From Hydrogenophaga sp. (GTDB taxonomy: Bacteria > Pseudomonadota > Gammaproteobacteria > Burkholderiales > Burkholderiaceae_C), in contig JAABQK010000001.1 of assembly GCA_011391495.1 (NCBI GenBank), positions 359,559 to 423,558 on the forward strand: DNA of 64,000 nucleotides. Reading direction: 5' to 3'. Positions 17,629 through 26,085 of this stretch are shown piece by piece. Position 1 is the first letter of the stretch, and each line of letters starts with the position of its first letter. Both the position numbers and the translations under genes were made by a program. The notes under the pieces are model-generated. The model had not been told where the DNA came from. It did no database searches and saw only the letters and a program-made list of their open reading frames with translations.

Positions 17629-19689
17629 ATGGTTGGACAATCTGCGCTGATCTTTGCGCTGGCATGTGGACTGGTGGCCGTCGCCTATGGCTTCTGGTCA
17701 CGGAGCTGGATTCTTTCCCAGGACGCGGGCAACGCCCGGATGCAGGAAATTGCCGGAGCGATCCAGACCGGAGCTGCCGCCTACCTCGCCAGGCAGTACA
17801 AGACCATCGCGATGGTCGGCGTGGTGCTGGCCATCCTCATTGGCGTCTTCCTCGACGGACAGACCGCCGTCGGTTTTGTGCTGGGCGCCGTGCTGTCCGG
17901 CGCCTGCGGTTTCATCGGCATGAATGTCTCGGTGCGGGCCAACGTGCGCACCGCGCAAGCCGCCACCAGGGGCATCGGTCCGGCGCTGGACGTGGCGTTC
18001 CGGGGTGGTGCCATCACCGGCATGCTGGTGGTGGGGCTGGGCCTGCTGGGTGTGGCCGGCTTCTTCTGGTTTCTGGTGGGCAACGGCAACCTCACGCCCG
18101 ACAAGGATCTGGCCACGTTGCTCAACCCGCTGATCGGCTTTGCCTTCGGCTCCTCGCTGATCTCGATCTTTGCGCGCCTGGGCGGCGGCATCTTCACCAA
18201 AGGCGCTGACGTCGGCGCCGACCTGGTGGGCAAGGTGGAGGCCGGCATTCCCGAAGACGATCCGCGCAACCCGGCTGTGATTGCCGACAACGTTGGAGAC
18301 AACGTCGGCGACTGCGCGGGCATGGCCGCGGACCTGTTCGAAACCTATGCGGTGACGCTGATTGCCACCATGGTGCTCGGCGCCCTGATGGTCGTCGCGG
18401 CACCCATGCAAGCGGTGCTGTACCCGCTGGTGCTGGGCGGCGTGTCGATCATTGCCTCCATCATTGGCTGCTTCTTCGTCAAGGCCAGCCCGGGCATGAA
18501 GAACGTGATGCCGGCGCTCTACAAGGGCCTGGCCATCGCAGGCGTGCTGTCGCTCATCGCGTTTTACTTCGTCACCGTCTGGGTCATGCCCGACAACGCC
18601 ATTGGCGCCAGCGGCAGCCAGATGAAGCTTTTCGGCGCCTGCGCCGTCGGTCTGGTGCTGACCGCCGCGCTGGTCTGGATCACCGAGTACTACACAGGCA
18701 CGCAATACGCGCCGGTGAAGCACATCGCCCAGGCATCCACGACCGGCCACGGCACCAACATCATCGCCGGGCTCGGGGTATCGATGCGCTCGACCGCCTG
18801 GCCGGTGATCTTTGTCTGCATCGCCATCGTGGTGGCCTACTCGCTGGCCGGCCTCTACGGCATTGCGATCGCCGCAACCTCCATGCTGAGCATGGCCGGC
18901 ATCGTGGTGGCACTGGACGCCTACGGTCCGATCACCGACAACGCTGGCGGCATCGCCGAAATGGCCGAGCTGCCCAGCAGCGTGCGCGACGTGACCGACC
19001 CGCTGGACGCCGTGGGCAACACCACCAAGGCCGTGACCAAGGGCTACGCCATCGGATCGGCCGGTCTGGCCGCGCTGGTGCTGTTTGCCGACTACACCCA
19101 CAAGCTGGAATCCTACGGCCACAAGGTCAGTTTTGACCTCTCTGACCCGATGGTGATCGTAGGCCTGTTCATCGGCGGCATGATTCCCTACCTGTTCGGT
19201 GCCATGGCCATGGAAGCCGTGGGTCGAGCGGCCGGCGCTGTGGTGGTGGAAGTGCGCCGCCAGTTCCGCGACATCAAGGGCATCATGGAAGGCACGGCCA
19301 AGCCCGAATACGGCAAGGCGGTTGACATGCTGACGACCGCGGCCATCAAGGAAATGGTGATTCCCAGCCTGTTGCCCGTGGTGGTTCCCATCCTGGTCGG
19401 CCTCTTCCTCGGACCCAAGGCACTCGGCGGCCTGCTCATGGGCACCATCGTGACCGGTCTGTTCGTCGCCATTTCCATGTGCACCGGGGGCGGGGCCTGG
19501 GACAACGCCAAGAAGTACATCGAAGACGGCCACCACGGTGGCAAAGGCAGCGAGGCGCACAAGGCCGCCGTCACCGGCGACACCGTGGGGGACCCCTACA
19601 AGGACACGGCCGGCCCGGCCGTGAACCCGCTGATCAAGATCATCAACATCGTTGCGCTGCTCATCGTGCCGCTGCTGCCGATGGCCTGA
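17629..19689 (+). CDS. hppA: Membrane-bound proton-translocating pyrophosphatase (K+-insensitive type)
   Basis: The integral-membrane enzyme couples pyrophosphate hydrolysis to ion pumping. The 686-residue product has the substrate-binding signature [11 protein letters not shown] (194-204), the second acidic block [19 protein letters not shown] (220-238), the C-terminal DNAKKYIE and [15 protein letters not shown], and about 16 hydrophobic helices. The [10 protein letters not shown] block has Lys467 and Thr470, the combination that marks K+-independent H+-pumping members; K+-dependent ones have Ala and Gly there. The start is the ATG of MVGQSALIF, with CAGGAG nine bases upstream. It is followed by a strong terminator and is probably monocistronic. 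Confidence 0.95.
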   Translation: MVGQSALIFALACGLVAVAYGFWSRSWILSQDAGNARMQEIAGAIQTGAAAYLARQYKTIAMVGVVLAILIGVFLDGQTAVGFVLGAVLSGACGFIGMNVSVRANVRTAQAATRGIGPALDVAFRGGAITGMLVVGLGLLGVAGFFWFLVGNGNLTPDKDLATLLNPLIGFAFGSSLISIFARLGGGIFTKGADVGADLVGKVEAGIPEDDPRNPAVIADNVGDNVGDCAGMAADLFETYAVTLIATMVLGALMVVAAPMQAVLYPLVLGGVSIIASIIGCFFVKASPGMKNVMPALYKGLAIAGVLSLIAFYFVTVWVMPDNAIGASGSQMKLFGACAVGLVLTAALVWITEYYTGTQYAPVKHIAQASTTGHGTNIIAGLGVSMRSTAWPVIFVCIAIVVAYSLAGLYGIAIAATSMLSMAGIVVALDAYGPITDNAGGIAEMAELPSSVRDVTDPLDAVGNTTKAVTKGYAIGSAGLAALVLFADYTHKLESYGHKVSFDLSDPMVIVGLFIGGMIPYLFGAMAMEAVGRAAGAVVVEVRRQFRDIKGIMEGTAKPEYGKAVDMLTTAAIKEMVIPSLLPVVVPILVGLFLGPKALGGLLMGTIVTGLFVAISMCTGGGAWDNAKKYIEDGHHGGKGSEAHKAAVTGDTVGDPYKDTAGPAVNPLIKIINIVALLIVPLLPMA

Positions 19690-19708
19690 CGCTCATTCGG
19701 ACAGGATG

Positions 19709-19741
19709 AAAAACAGCCCGCGGCCGCGGGCTGTTTTTTTG
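19709..19741 (+). terminator. Intrinsic terminator of hppA
   Basis: AAACAGCCCGCGG pairs with CCGCGGGCTGTTT and is followed by a run of T. It lies 20 bases after the hppA stop. The A-rich left flank could also serve the convergent tetR-type gene. Confidence 0.9.
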
Positions 19742-19755
19742 GGCGACGGACCCGC

Positions 19756-20382
19756 TCAGCGTCCGGACAGATCGGCCTGGGTCAGCAACCGGACCATCTC
19801 GCTGGCGCTGGGTGTCATTGCCTGCAGACTGCCCGCTTCGCCCCGCTCGATGGCTTGCAGCACCAGTTCGTGGATGCCCCCGACCGCGGCCATGGCCATG
19901 GTGGACGTCAGCGCGCCAGGTGCCGCACCCCCAGCGGCCCTCGCGGGGCCGTTGACCGTGTCCACAATGAAGTCAGCGAACTGCTGCATCACTTCACGGC
20001 GCACCCGAATGCCCTCGGCACCCAGGTGGTGGATGTCAACGAACAGCGTACGGATCAGGTCCGGCCCGGCGGCCAGGTGCGACAGGTACGCCCCCAGCGC
20101 ATGCTCCACCTGGCTTTGCCATGGCCGCTCTGGGCTTACCGCGTCGCGCAACGTCCGCAGGGCCGATGCACTGGCAGCACGGTACAGCGCCAGAAAACAG
20201 GGCTCTTTGCCCTGAAAGTGCTCGTAGAAGGTGCGCTTGGACACTCCCGCTTCACGCACGATGTCTGCGATCGTCACGAGCGCAAAACCCTTCTCGCCGC
20301 ATACACGGGCCATGGCATGGAGCAGGCGGGTGTGGTGTTCGTGCGAGCCCAGGTCGGGGGCCGGAAGAGACTGTTTTCTCAT
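19756..20382 (-). CDS. TetR-family transcriptional regulator
   Basis: The 208-residue product has an N-terminal TetR helix-turn-helix (about residues 18-66, with FALVTIADIVREAGVSKRTFYEHFQGKEPCF) and an all-helical ligand-binding domain. It is divergent from the metal-dependent hydrolase gene, and the gap between them carries a perfect palindrome that should be its operator. The arrangement suggests that it represses the hydrolase gene in the absence of a ligand. The ligand cannot be inferred. The ORF ends just before the hppA terminator. Confidence 0.9.
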   Translation of the reverse strand: MRKQSLPAPDLGSHEHHTRLLHAMARVCGEKGFALVTIADIVREAGVSKRTFYEHFQGKEPCFLALYRAASASALRTLRDAVSPERPWQSQVEHALGAYLSHLAAGPDLIRTLFVDIHHLGAEGIRVRREVMQQFADFIVDTVNGPARAAGGAAPGALTSTMAMAAVGGIHELVLQAIERGEAGSLQAMTPSASEMVRLLTQADLSGR

Positions 20383-20476
20383 GGGTACATGTTAGGGGTT
20401 GCCAAAGCCCCTTCTCTCTGGCCGGAGGGTTTGCCTCGAACTTGACGTCAGCCGCCCCAGCGGTCAAGATTCACCC

Positions 20477-20496
20477 TTGGTACCAAACGGTACCAA
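20477..20496. promoter_or_regulatory. Perfect palindromic operator (TetR type)
   Basis: TTGGTACC-AAAC-GGTACCAA is a perfect inverted repeat with 8-base arms. It sits 27 bases before the hydrolase start and 94 bases from the TetR start. Size and position fit a TetR-family operator controlling the divergent pair. Confidence 0.75.
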
Positions 20497-20522
20497 TTCA
20501 CCGTTCACCTCGCAAGCACGCC

Positions 20523-21344
20523 ATGACCGAACTGACCGTCCGCCGCCTCCTGATCGATCTTGAGCAACCGGTGCAGCGCCACTGGTGCGGAGGTGACGCG
20601 TTCCTGACGGCCTGGTTCAACGCGCTGTCCATGAGTTTTCCGGTGGGTGAGCAGTTCTTCATCGACTCGGTGCGCAACGGTTTCAAGGCTTTGCCGCCGG
20701 CACAGCAGGAGGTCTTCCGGAGCGAAGTGCAGGGCTTTGTCGGGCAGGAGGCGACGCACCGCCGCATCCACGCCCTCTTCAACGCCCAGATTGAAAAACA
20801 CGGCCTGGTCAACAGCTGGGAGCCCCGGGCGCGAGAGCGCCTGCGCCTCGTCGAAGGCAGCGACCCACGCCACGGCCTCGCCATCACCGCGGCCAACGAA
20901 CACTTCACGGCCTTGTTCGCCGAGTGGATGCTGTCACACAGCCAGCTGCTCGACGGCTGCGAACCGCGCCTGAAATCCCTGTGGCTCTGGCACAGTGCCG
21001 AAGAAGCCGAGCACAAGTGCACGGCCTTCGATCTCTACCAGGCGCTGGGGGGCAGCCACGCCTGGCGGGTGAAATGGATGCGGCGCGTGACGCTGATCTT
21101 CCTGACCGATACGCTGCGCCAGACCGCCGAGAACCTGCGGCGGGACGGCTCGCTCTGGCGCTGGAGCACCTGGCGCAGCGCGGCCCGGCACATGCTGGGC
21201 CGCGACGGACTGCTGCGGCTGAGTTTCAAACCCTGGCGCGCCTATTTCAGGCCCGACTTCCACCCGAGCCAGCAGTCCAGCGATCTGTCGGAAGACTGGT
21301 TGCGGCGCAACGCGAGCCAGTACACACGTGTGGGTGCGGCCTGA
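20523..21344 (+). CDS. Predicted metal-dependent hydrolase (PF10118-like, ferritin-type helical)
   Basis: The 273-residue protein looks like the Metal_hydrol (PF10118) family. Helices carry the spaced metal-ligand motifs EVQGFVGQEATHRRIH and LWLWHSAEEAEHKCTAFDLY. The E-x-x-H pairs suggest a di-iron-type site. The reaction is not known for most members. The start ATG lies just after the palindromic operator of the divergent TetR gene, so expression is probably controlled by that regulator. An in-frame extension upstream has no similarity and runs through the operator, so it was not used. Confidence 0.78.
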   Translation: MTELTVRRLLIDLEQPVQRHWCGGDAFLTAWFNALSMSFPVGEQFFIDSVRNGFKALPPAQQEVFRSEVQGFVGQEATHRRIHALFNAQIEKHGLVNSWEPRARERLRLVEGSDPRHGLAITAANEHFTALFAEWMLSHSQLLDGCEPRLKSLWLWHSAEEAEHKCTAFDLYQALGGSHAWRVKWMRRVTLIFLTDTLRQTAENLRRDGSLWRWSTWRSAARHMLGRDGLLRLSFKPWRAYFRPDFHPSQQSSDLSEDWLRRNASQYTRVGAA

Positions 21345-21422
21345 TTCCGACAGGCTGTTGTCGGCACGGATCTAAACCCCAGGAAGACTGGGTCCGTCCG
21401 CACATCGGGTCTGGGCCTCCAC

Positions 21423-21428
21423 GATAAT
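21423..21428 (+). promoter_or_regulatory. Candidate -10 box of moaA
   Basis: GATAAT lies six bases before the moaA ATG, so transcription would begin at or beside the start codon and the mRNA may be leaderless. No good -35 box is seen at 17 bases. No molybdenum-cofactor riboswitch is visible; the whole gap is only 90 bases. Confidence 0.4.
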
Positions 21429-21434
21429 CGCCCC

Positions 21435-22550
21435 ATGTCCGAACGCGTCATTCCCCTGGTCGATCAGCGCCTCCAGTCGCTCGCCGCCACCGTCCCCTCC
21501 ACCCCCATCGCAGCCACCGGCCTGCTCGGCGATGCACTGGGCCGTCCACTGCGGGACCTGCGCATCAGCGTGACCGACCGCTGCAACTTCCGCTGTAGCT
21601 ACTGCATGCCCAAGGAAGTCTTCGACAAGGACTACCCCTATCTGCCGCACAGCGCCTTGCTGAGCTTCGAGGAGATCACACGTGTGGCACGCCAGTTTGT
21701 GGCGCACGGTGTGCAGAAGATCCGCCTGACCGGCGGGGAGCCGCTGCTGCGCAAGCACATCGAAATCCTGATCGAACAGCTCGCCGCGCTGCGAACCGTT
21801 GAAGGCCAGCCGCTCGACATTACCCTCACCACCAATGGCTCGCTGCTGGAACGCAAGGCCGTGGCGCTCAAGGCCGCCGGCCTGCGCCGCGTCACCGTCA
21901 GCCTGGACGGTCTGGACGACACCGTCTTCCGTGCCATGAACGACGTGGATTTCCCGGTCGCCGACGTGCTGCGTGGTATCGCGGCGGCACAGGCTGCGGG
22001 GCTGGGGCCGATCAAGGTCAACATGGTGGTCAAGCGCGGCACCAACGACCACGAGATCCTGCCCATGGCGCGCCACTTCAAGGGCACCGGCATCGTGCTG
22101 CGTTTCATCGAGTACATGGACGTAGGCGCCACCAACGGCTGGCGCATGGACGAGGTCATGCCCAGCGCCGAGGTGGTGAAGCGGATTCATGCCGAGCTGC
22201 CGCTGGTGCAGCTCGACCCGGCAGCACCTGGCGAAACCGCCGAGCGCTGGGGCTATGCCGACGGCACAGGCGAGATCGGCGTGATCAGCAGCGTGACGCA
22301 GGCCTTCTGCCGTGACTGCAACCGCGCCCGCCTTTCCACCGAAGGCAAGCTCTATCTGTGCCTGTTCGCCACCCAGGGACACGACCTAAAACCACTGGTG
22401 CGCGGCCAGGCCAGCGACGAGCAGCTCGCCAGCGCCATCGCCCAGATCTGGCAGGGCCGGGACGACCGCTATTCGGAACTGCGCGCCAGCCTGCCACCCG
22501 ACGCGTCCACTGGCGGCCGGCGGGTCGAGATGAGCTACATCGGCGGCTGA
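21435..22550 (+). CDS. moaA: GTP 3',8-cyclase (radical SAM)
   Basis: MoaA starts molybdenum cofactor synthesis by rearranging GTP to 3',8-cyclo-7,8-dihydro-GTP. The 371-residue product has the radical-SAM cluster Cys50-x3-Cys54-x2-Cys57 ([11 protein letters not shown]) and the SAM-contacting GGEP in [12 protein letters not shown]. The second C-terminal 4Fe-4S set is [18 protein letters not shown], and the characteristic terminal Gly-Gly is present. An N-terminal extension of about 30 residues precedes the conserved region; an alternative start could shorten it. It is the first gene of moaA-mobA-moeA. Confidence 0.96.
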   Translation: MSERVIPLVDQRLQSLAATVPSTPIAATGLLGDALGRPLRDLRISVTDRCNFRCSYCMPKEVFDKDYPYLPHSALLSFEEITRVARQFVAHGVQKIRLTGGEPLLRKHIEILIEQLAALRTVEGQPLDITLTTNGSLLERKAVALKAAGLRRVTVSLDGLDDTVFRAMNDVDFPVADVLRGIAAAQAAGLGPIKVNMVVKRGTNDHEILPMARHFKGTGIVLRFIEYMDVGATNGWRMDEVMPSAEVVKRIHAELPLVQLDPAAPGETAERWGYADGTGEIGVISSVTQAFCRDCNRARLSTEGKLYLCLFATQGHDLKPLVRGQASDEQLASAIAQIWQGRDDRYSELRASLPPDASTGGRRVEMSYIGG

Positions 22551-22556
22551 ACACAC

Positions 22557-23180
22557 ATGATCCAACCCAACCAGATCACGGCGCTCATCCTCGCCGGCGG
22601 CCGCGGCTCCCGCATGGGCGGCGTGGACAAAGGCATGCAGAACTTCAACGGCACGCCGCTGGCCCTGCACACGCTGCTGCGTCTGCAGATGCAGGAAGGC
22701 GGACTGATCGGCGACCTGATGGTCAACGCCAACCGCAACCTGGCGGCCTACGAAGCCTTTGGTGCGCCGGTGTGGCCCGACACCCTGAGCGACTACGCAG
22801 GCCCCCTGGCCGGCTTTCTGACCGGACTGGAGCGCTGCGAAACCCCGTACCTGCTGACCGTCCCATGCGACACGCCCTTGTTCCCACTCGATCTGGCCCA
22901 GCGTCTGGCGCGGGCGTTTGAAGAACCGGACACGGAAATCGCGATGGCCTCGGCGCGCGAGGACGACGGCAACATCCGGACCCAGCCGGTGTTCTGCCTG
23001 ATGCGGGTGGAGTTGCTGGAAAGCCTGGTGGCCTTCACTCAGTCGGGCGGACGCAAGATCGATCTCTGGACCGCCCGGCACCGCACGGTGGTGGTGCCGT
23101 TCGACCAGCCGGGAGACGACCCGCGAGCCTTCTGCAACACCAACACCCTGGCCGAGTTGCACGCGCTGGAAAACCCCTGA
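22557..23180 (+). CDS. mobA: Molybdenum cofactor guanylyltransferase
   Basis: MobA attaches GMP to molybdopterin, making the guanine dinucleotide cofactor. The 207-residue protein begins with the nucleotide-binding motif [18 protein letters not shown], then has the conserved [24 protein letters not shown] (the metal-binding Asp is in PCDTP). The length matches the family. It lies six bases after moaA, so the two are co-translated or nearly so, and moeA follows in ten bases. Confidence 0.95.
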   Translation: MIQPNQITALILAGGRGSRMGGVDKGMQNFNGTPLALHTLLRLQMQEGGLIGDLMVNANRNLAAYEAFGAPVWPDTLSDYAGPLAGFLTGLERCETPYLLTVPCDTPLFPLDLAQRLARAFEEPDTEIAMASAREDDGNIRTQPVFCLMRVELLESLVAFTQSGGRKIDLWTARHRTVVVPFDQPGDDPRAFCNTNTLAELHALENP

Positions 23181-23190
23181 ACGCCGACCG

Positions 23191-24468
23191 ATGAAAACGA
23201 TAGAGCAGATCGCAGCCGAACTGCAGGGCTACGACCCGCAGGCCCTGAGCGCCGGACGCGTCAACGACTTTCTTTCCCGCCTGGTGGAACCGGTCGCACA
23301 CAGCGAGACTGTTGGCGTGTTGGAAGGCCTGGGCCGGGTGGTGGCGCAGGACGTGGTGTCCCCCATCAGCGTGCCACCGCACGACAACTCGGCCATGGAC
23401 GGTTTTGCGTTCGACAGCGCCCAGCTGCAGACCGGCCAGCCTCTGCGGCTGCGTGTGGCCGGCACCGCGTATGCCGGCAAGGCCTGGCCTGGCAAGGTCG
23501 CTGCCGGCGAGTGCCTGAAGATCATGACAGGTGCCATCATGCCCGCCGGGCTGGACACCGTGGTCCCGCTGGAATTCGTGCAACTGCTGGATGAGCAGGT
23601 CGAGATCCCAGCGGGCGTGGTGAGCGCCGGCGACAACCGCCGCCTGCTCGGCGAGGACCTGATGGCAGGACAGCCTGCGCTGCGCCGGGGCCAGACCCTG
23701 GGACCGGCTGCGCTGGGCCTGATCGCGAGCCTGGGCCTGCCCCGCGTGCAGGTCTTTCGACGCATCAGGGTGGCCTACTTCTCCACCGGCGACGAGATCC
23801 TGAGTCTGGGTGAGGCGCCGCGCGAGGGCGCGGTGTTCGACAGCAACCGCTACACGGTGTTTGGCCTGCTCACACGCATGGGCGTGGAGGTGCTCGACAT
23901 GGGCGTGGTGGGCGACCAGCCCGCGCTGCTCGAAGCGGCATTCCGCCAGGCGGCCGAACAGGCCGACGCCATCATCACCAGCGGCGGCGTGAGCATGGGC
24001 GAAGCCGACCACACCAAGGCCATGATGAAGCAGCTCGGCGACGTGGCCTTCTGGCGCATCGCCATGCGTCCTGGCCGCCCGATGGCGGTGGGACGCATCA
24101 GCCAGGGTGAGAAGAGCGCCGTGCTGTTCGGCCTGCCGGGCAATCCGGTGGCGGTGATGGTGACCTTTCTCGCCTTCGTGCGCCCTGCACTGCTTCGCCT
24201 GATGGGCTGCACCGCCACAGAACCGGTGCTGCTGCAGGCACACAGCGCCGAGGCGCTGCGCAAGAAGCCAGGGCGTACCGAATACCAGCGCGGCATCGTC
24301 ACACGGGAGGCGGATGGTCGCCTGAGCGTGCGAACCACGGGCAACCAGGGCTCGGGTGTGCTGCGCTCCATGGTGGAGGCCAATGGCCTGATCGTGCTGC
24401 ACCATGCCCAGGGCAACGTGGGCGTGGGTGACGCGGTCGACGTGATGATGTTCGACGGCGTCATCTGA
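23191..24468 (+). CDS. moeA: Molybdopterin molybdenumtransferase
   Basis: MoeA inserts molybdate into adenylylated molybdopterin. The 425-residue product has the ordered family blocks: PPHDNSAMDGFAF near residue 67, the GEDLMAGQPALRRG insert, then STGDEILSLGE, SGGVSMGEADH and GLPGNPVAVMVTF. This is the normal four-domain layout. It is the last gene of the moaA-mobA-moeA unit; no molybdenum enzyme or transporter lies next to it in the window. Confidence 0.96.
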   Translation: MKTIEQIAAELQGYDPQALSAGRVNDFLSRLVEPVAHSETVGVLEGLGRVVAQDVVSPISVPPHDNSAMDGFAFDSAQLQTGQPLRLRVAGTAYAGKAWPGKVAAGECLKIMTGAIMPAGLDTVVPLEFVQLLDEQVEIPAGVVSAGDNRRLLGEDLMAGQPALRRGQTLGPAALGLIASLGLPRVQVFRRIRVAYFSTGDEILSLGEAPREGAVFDSNRYTVFGLLTRMGVEVLDMGVVGDQPALLEAAFRQAAEQADAIITSGGVSMGEADHTKAMMKQLGDVAFWRIAMRPGRPMAVGRISQGEKSAVLFGLPGNPVAVMVTFLAFVRPALLRLMGCTATEPVLLQAHSAEALRKKPGRTEYQRGIVTREADGRLSVRTTGNQGSGVLRSMVEANGLIVLHHAQGNVGVGDAVDVMMFDGVI

Positions 24469-24532
24469 TCGAACCCGGGCCGGGAACCCGCTGGCCATCG
24501 GTACGGCTCGCTCCCGCCACCGGTCGGCCGCG

Positions 24533-25921
24533 TCAACTGCGTGGCACCTGGATGCGGCAGGCCTTGCCGCTGCGGCCCCTGGGAACCTCCCGCCCGAGTT
24601 CACCCACCACGCGGATCGGTGCCGCGCCCTGCGCCTCGGCAAAGGCCTGCAAGGCGGTCCGGCACCGGGCCAGCGCCTGCCGGCCCTGCTCGCCTTTTTC
24701 AGGCAGTCGCAACACCAGCGTGCAGTCATCCCGCTGCCGGATCTGGAAGTCAAACACCCCGGCCTGTTCCTCGAGTACGGTGGACAGGGCGAGCGGCAGC
24801 AAGGGCACCGTGGCGGACCGGCAACCGCGCATCCGCAGGATGTCGTCGTGCCGCCCGAACACCTCGACAACGGGAAACGGTGACCCGCAGCCGCAGGGCT
24901 CCGGGTGCAGCGTGACCTGGTCGCCCATTTCGTAACGAATCAGCGGCTGCACCGTGTTGGCCAGGCTGGTCAGGAGCACGGCATGCGAGGCCTGCCCCGC
25001 GGGTACCGGCCGGTGCTGCTCGTCCACCGGCTCCAGAAGCAGCCAGTCGGTGTTCAGGTGCATGTGCCCCTGCGGGCACTCCCAACCCATGGCCAGGAAT
25101 TCGGACGCACCATAGCTGTTGCGCACACGGCAGCGCAGTGCCTGTTCGATCCGCTGGCGCGCCGCCGGGCTCAGGGTTTCACCGCCGGTCCAGAGCTCCT
25201 GCAGTGGCACGCGCAGGCGACCCGCCAGGGCTTCCTCGGCGAGCAGGAGCGCCGCGGTCGGGTAAGTGGCGAGCACCGTGGGAGCAAACGCATTGAGTGA
25301 ATCGACCAGCGCACCCAGGGGTTGCAGGATGGAAAACGACCGCGTGGCCGGCGCCAGCAAGGGCTGCAACTGGGGCATGCGCCGGAATGTCACATAGCTG
25401 GCGAAATGGCCTTCGGTGGCTCCCACGAAGGCCATGCGTTCGGTCAGGTACAGCGGATCCATCCAGCGGCGCCAACCGGGCTCCGGGCTTCTCCGCAGGG
25501 CTTCCAGTGCATCGTAGACCGCCATCGCGGCGGCATCCTGAACGAAGATGCCCGGTGATCCGCTGGTGCCGGAACTCTCCCACACCAGGTACTGGCCGAG
25601 GTACGGTTCCCCGACACGTGCCGGGTCGGCCGTGAAAGCACGCAGCTGCTCCAGCACCAGCCGGGCATCGGTGACCCAGTCACCAAAACGGCCCATCAGC
25701 TCTTCGCGGGTGACCGGCCGCAGGCCAGCCAGGGCGCGGCCATCGTCGGGCAGTCCGGCCAGCCGCTGCCGGTAGAGCGGCGAGCCCGCCCGTGCCGCCG
25801 CCAGCACCCGCGCCAGCCGCGCCTGCTGCGCCTGGGTCACGGCCTGCGGGCTGGCACGGCCGAGCGCCAGCGCTTCGGTCGTCGTGCTCGCGAGCAGAAA
25901 CGGATCAAAAACGGTGCCCAC
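24533..25921 (-). CDS. Adenylate-forming ligase, phenylacetate-CoA ligase (PaaK)-like, substrate unknown
   Basis: The 462-residue product belongs to the ANL superfamily. The ATP-binding P-loop SSGTSGSPG is at residues 116-124, followed by YGASEF and YEMGDQV further on, then a C-terminal domain with GRHDDILRMRG and GRSGKACRIQ (the catalytic Lys region). The overall order and spacing resemble PaaK. However, no phenylacetate genes surround it, so it may activate another carboxylic acid. It is convergent with moeA and downstream of an RND efflux pair, with a 164-base gap that shows no clear feature. Substrate assignment is not justified. Confidence 0.8.
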   Translation of the reverse strand: MGTVFDPFLLASTTTEALALGRASPQAVTQAQQARLARVLAAARAGSPLYRQRLAGLPDDGRALAGLRPVTREELMGRFGDWVTDARLVLEQLRAFTADPARVGEPYLGQYLVWESSGTSGSPGIFVQDAAAMAVYDALEALRRSPEPGWRRWMDPLYLTERMAFVGATEGHFASYVTFRRMPQLQPLLAPATRSFSILQPLGALVDSLNAFAPTVLATYPTAALLLAEEALAGRLRVPLQELWTGGETLSPAARQRIEQALRCRVRNSYGASEFLAMGWECPQGHMHLNTDWLLLEPVDEQHRPVPAGQASHAVLLTSLANTVQPLIRYEMGDQVTLHPEPCGCGSPFPVVEVFGRHDDILRMRGCRSATVPLLPLALSTVLEEQAGVFDFQIRQRDDCTLVLRLPEKGEQGRQALARCRTALQAFAEAQGAAPIRVVGELGREVPRGRSGKACRIQVPRS

Positions 25922-26085
25922 TCCGCCCTCCTGTTCAGGGACCCAAAGGAATGCGGAAGACGACCCTCAGGCCCTCGGGGACCCGGGTCCACACAAGACC
26001 GCGCGATGTTCCATCGTATCGGCCCGGGCGTTCGGCGTCTTGCTTTGCATCAAGGTCCGGGAGCCGTTCAAGGAGCACGCGGTGC

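Noticed and set aside
17698..19560. 620-codon frame antisense to hppA
   Set aside because: His/Gln/Gly/Asp-rich shadow of a GC-rich membrane-protein gene.
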